Shown: in pieces, positions 60,971 through 64,000 of the stretch | Layout of the letters: each line of letters starts with the position of its first letter | Position numbering within the stretch: the first letter of the stretch is position 1 | NCBI GenBank assembly: GCA_004009845.1 | Contig: RMBW01000036.1 | Coordinates: 62,001 to 126,000 of the forward strand | DNA from: Davidsoniella eucalypti | Lineage: Eukaryota; Ascomycota; Sordariomycetes; Microascales; Ceratocystidaceae | Reading direction: 5' to 3' | Length of the DNA: 64,000 nt | Program-made: the position numbers and the translations under genes | The notes under the pieces: model-generated | Database searches by the model: none | Told to the model about the DNA's origin: nothing | What the model saw: only the letters and a program-made list of their open reading frames with translations

Positions 60971-63321
60971 CCAAGATTTATCATCCACCGGCTTATCTCG
61001 CTCAGCTGGCTGTCGTGCATAGTGTTATACGATACCATTGTACATATCAGGTTCTAGTAACAAGTGCGTATTGTCCCAAATTTGTGCTACTTCTGTATAC
61101 TTTCCATTTTCTCCTGCATTTTCGGCGATGCGGTGTGAGGTTGCATTGCCCAGCCAAAGGTTCTCGGTATAGCTAGTTCCAAAACTAAACTAGTCTGTAC
61201 CAAGAGAACTAGATCTTCTCTCCCATCAACACGATACGGATTCGAAATCCCCATCTCGTGGTCTTTCATATACACTCGGTTGAGCTTTCCTATCGACAAT
61301 CCCAAGAAGAAGAAAGAAAGAAAAATAGACACCAACGGCAAGTAGTGGTTGTTCCTCGGCAAAGCTGCGATCCTTTAGCTCAAGCGAGAGAAAAAGAGAA
61401 GACGAAAAAAAGACCCAGAGCTCTCGTTCTTCCCCCCCTTCCTAGAACTCGGCCATATACACACAGACATGGTAGCAGTTCTACTAGTTCCGGACATCAC
61501 CTACAACACACGACCCAAATTCTTGCTAAGGGTATGTGGGAACTAGAGAACACGGTGGAATATACCACACAGACCATTCCTAGTGAAAATTTCCTCGGTA
61601 GGAAGAAAAGAGACAAATGCATAACAGCAAGAAGGAAGGAGCTCCAGTGCGATTGTAACTTACGGGTCCTTGGTAGACGGTAGGCCTTTTTTCTATTCCC
61701 GTGTTCTAGGGCTCTAAGCCTTGAATTCCTACGTACTTTTGTTATATGTCGTATCATATAGATATAAGAATAATTGGAGAACGGAAGAGAAGCTATTCAG
61801 CCGGGTTCTACATACATCACAATGGAGCGAACAGATGGCTTGGGCTGTTACTTTGACTTTGTGCGCCGGTTGTCTGCATAAAAAGGAAGAGGTTGAAGCT
61901 GAGGCTGTAGCCAAATAATCAGAACAAAGGTTGCGATCAGATCTCTTGCGTATAATCTGTACATCTGTATGTAACAACCAACGAGAAAGACAGAAGAAAA
62001 AGGGACTTGCATATAACACACAGATATACATCGAGCTCCCTTCCTTCTCCTCCTCATACTCATAACAATATCGCATCTATACGCCGACTCCGGCTCCGGG
62101 TTGCCATCTCGCAGCAAGCTTTTAATCCGGCACTACTGTCTAGTCACAAGCTAGAACCAACTGTAGAACACTGCTAGTGTATGGGGCTTTGTTTTGTTTA
62201 ATTCGTTTTCTGCCTGTCGTTTTGACAAGTAGAAGAGGCAGATGAGTTCTTTATGCCTTGGCGATACGGCCCATGCACGAAAATGAAGGTCAACCTCTTG
62301 TATTTACCAGCGAGGAGTACATGTATATTCTGATTCATGCTATATCAGATGTACATATATATACGGTAGTACATACCAGTGCCTATAGAAGCACGGATAA
62401 TTTACCTTCTAGTATGTTAATGCTTCGTGTTCTTAGCTGTCTAGTTCAAGTTTACACTGCCAATACTAGTGTGTACTGGTATATTTGTCTGTGTTGTTGT
62501 TTGGCATTCTTTTCTCCGATAGGGAGATATCGGGGAATAAAACATGGACAGAAAAAAAAAGAACTGATCTATTCTAGGCTAATCAACTCAGTATTTCAAG
62601 CTGAATCGAGCTTGAGAAAATTAAAAATTTGTTGAATAAAAAAGACCTCATGTGAGGATCCAGCAGGAACCTGGAGAAGCCTTCTGAACCAAGCAAGAAA
62701 CACCTCACTGAATTGATTATACTGATAAAAGGCTCATGTGGGCTTCCTTTGTTATATAGCAGAGAATATATAGAAGGAATCCGCTTTCCTATCCAGCAGA
62801 CAAATATTGGATTCTTTATTTCTCATCTGTGGCATGGAATATAGGCGGGGATACATTTATTGATCGATCTAGGAGAATATGAGGAGAATATGAAAATAAA
62901 TACAAGAAGAAAAAAAGGTCAGTGCTTTGCATTGAGGTTTTAATGCACAAACTTACACAAATCTTTCTAGCAAATCATTACCGTATCGGTAAATCATAGC
63001 AAGATGGATGGGGCTGTAAAGGGTTAGGGTTATAGCGTGTAAGTAGAAAATCAAACAGTACAGAAAAAGACCATTAGTTCAACCAACTTTTTGTCTATTC
63101 TGAACCTACTAGCAAGGTCTCACTCACACAAGGGCTCGTTCCATGGATCAGGCGAATATACAGGCGACAGCGTGACCCAGGGGCGTTCGCTTGTGTACAG
63201 GTTCGTTGACTCTGCTTTCGATCATGTCGAGAGTTTTCGTGTTGTTTATTTATCTCCCGTTTCCCGTTTTCCTTTTTTGTTTGTTCTTAGTTCAGTCCAC
63301 TATTTATTACTTGCTAGGAAG

Positions 63322-63381
63322 TAGTATTAGTTCAGGGCTGTGTATCTCAGGATACCGAGGTGCTACATAGCTATTAGAGCT
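63322..63381. repeat. 60-bp dispersed repeat, copy 2
   Basis: It matches 12780-12839 without gaps and with about six substitutions. The flanks are unrelated. No coding content or terminal repeats are recognised. Confidence 0.75.
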
Positions 63382-64000
63382 CTATTTCCACCTTGAGACA
63401 AAAGAAAATAAATAAAACGCAATGAAATAGCAGCTAACTAGCGTGGACTGGTTAAAGCAGTGGTCAGTTACTTGCTGCTTAGCGGTGCTACCTTGACTAT
63501 TGAAATCGAGATTTTTTCCCTTCTAGACCGGCTGGTAAACGAACAAACCCTCTGGTGACCAAAGCTCTACAACGTATTGGCTTCTTTCTCGTGCCTTTCG
63601 TTGGAGAAGGCGGTGTCTGGAAACGGAGTGGTAAACACAAACATGCTTAGTACACACAGTACTTACGACTTAACTGGCTGTAATATACATATGGTGTCGA
63701 CTAATATCTCATCAGCATCAGAATGCCATGCAAACGCATGTCCACTAGCAACTAAGATCTATCCAACTTGGTATTTCTAATGTTTGCGTTGGCTCGAACT
63801 AAACCAGGCTTCCAGGGACGCCGCCCCCTTCTTTGCGGCCTGTCACATCCATATCACATCACACATTGGAGCATCACCAGGAATGAGTGATAGTAGGTAC
63901 CAAGATGACATGATATTACGGCTGTAGTGTCTTGTAATGTCTAGTCGCCGAACATGATATACTATTGAACAACTGGAGCACAGGGGACCAGAGAAGGGGT

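Larger units (their letters stand above)
53330..64000. other. 10.7-kb gene-poor region
   Basis: No gene can be supported. Frames are short and without domain signal. It contains a perfect 31-bp triplication (58418-58510), the clearest retroposon-like copy (60412-60494), a GTT/GTG microsatellite and the second copy of the 60-bp repeat. B-box-like strings were tested for tRNAs and do not fold. Confidence 0.7.

Overview
The window is nuclear DNA of a filamentous ascomycete, probably Pezizomycotina. The evidence is short introns (mostly 53 to 141 nt) with GTAAGT-like donors and CTAAC-type branch sites, a BiP ending in HDEL, an AreA-type GATA_AreA/DUF3295 regulator, and a conserved hypothetical that I associate with filamentous ascomycetes. 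I cannot name the species. Coding exons are clearly richer in GC and in AAG/GCC/CCC-type codons than the AT-leaning, homopolymer-rich spacers.

Only nine genes can be supported, and they lie in islands. Island A (16.7-30.7 kb): an AreA-domain/DUF3295 regulator (+), the chaperonin subunit CCT5 (-), an HBS1 gene (+) that also appears to encode a Ski7-like product by alternative splicing, and the ER Hsp70 KAR2/BiP (+). Island B (33.4-34.6 kb): a Lys/Ala-rich, N-terminally membrane-anchored protein. Island C (43.2-48.2 kb): a conserved hypothetical, a Tma17/Adc17-like small protein (-), and, divergent from it, a mitochondrial rhomboid protease. Island D (51.5-53.3 kb): a lysine 2,3-aminomutase-like radical SAM protein with a likely mitochondrial presequence. 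Protein folding and quality control recur (CCT5, KAR2, HBS1/Ski7, the Tma17-like protein, the rhomboid protease), but fungal genes are not in operons and I infer no co-regulation beyond shared divergent promoters.

The rest is gene-poor: 1-16.2 kb, 30.7-33.4 kb, 34.6-43.2 kb, 48.2-51.5 kb and 53.3-64 kb. It holds no convincing coding sequence, no tRNA or rRNA that I could fold, and no intact transposon, but it carries small dispersed repeats. The most striking is a family of about 45-nt sequences, each ending in an A-rich tail. Four of the five copies are bounded by perfect 11-14 bp target-site duplications and the copies share nearly the same 5' start, so this looks like an extremely short retroposon. 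Other items are a 659-bp inverted-repeat element, a two-copy 60-bp repeat, a two-copy LTR-like repeat, a perfect 31-bp triplication and a 13-bp tandem array.
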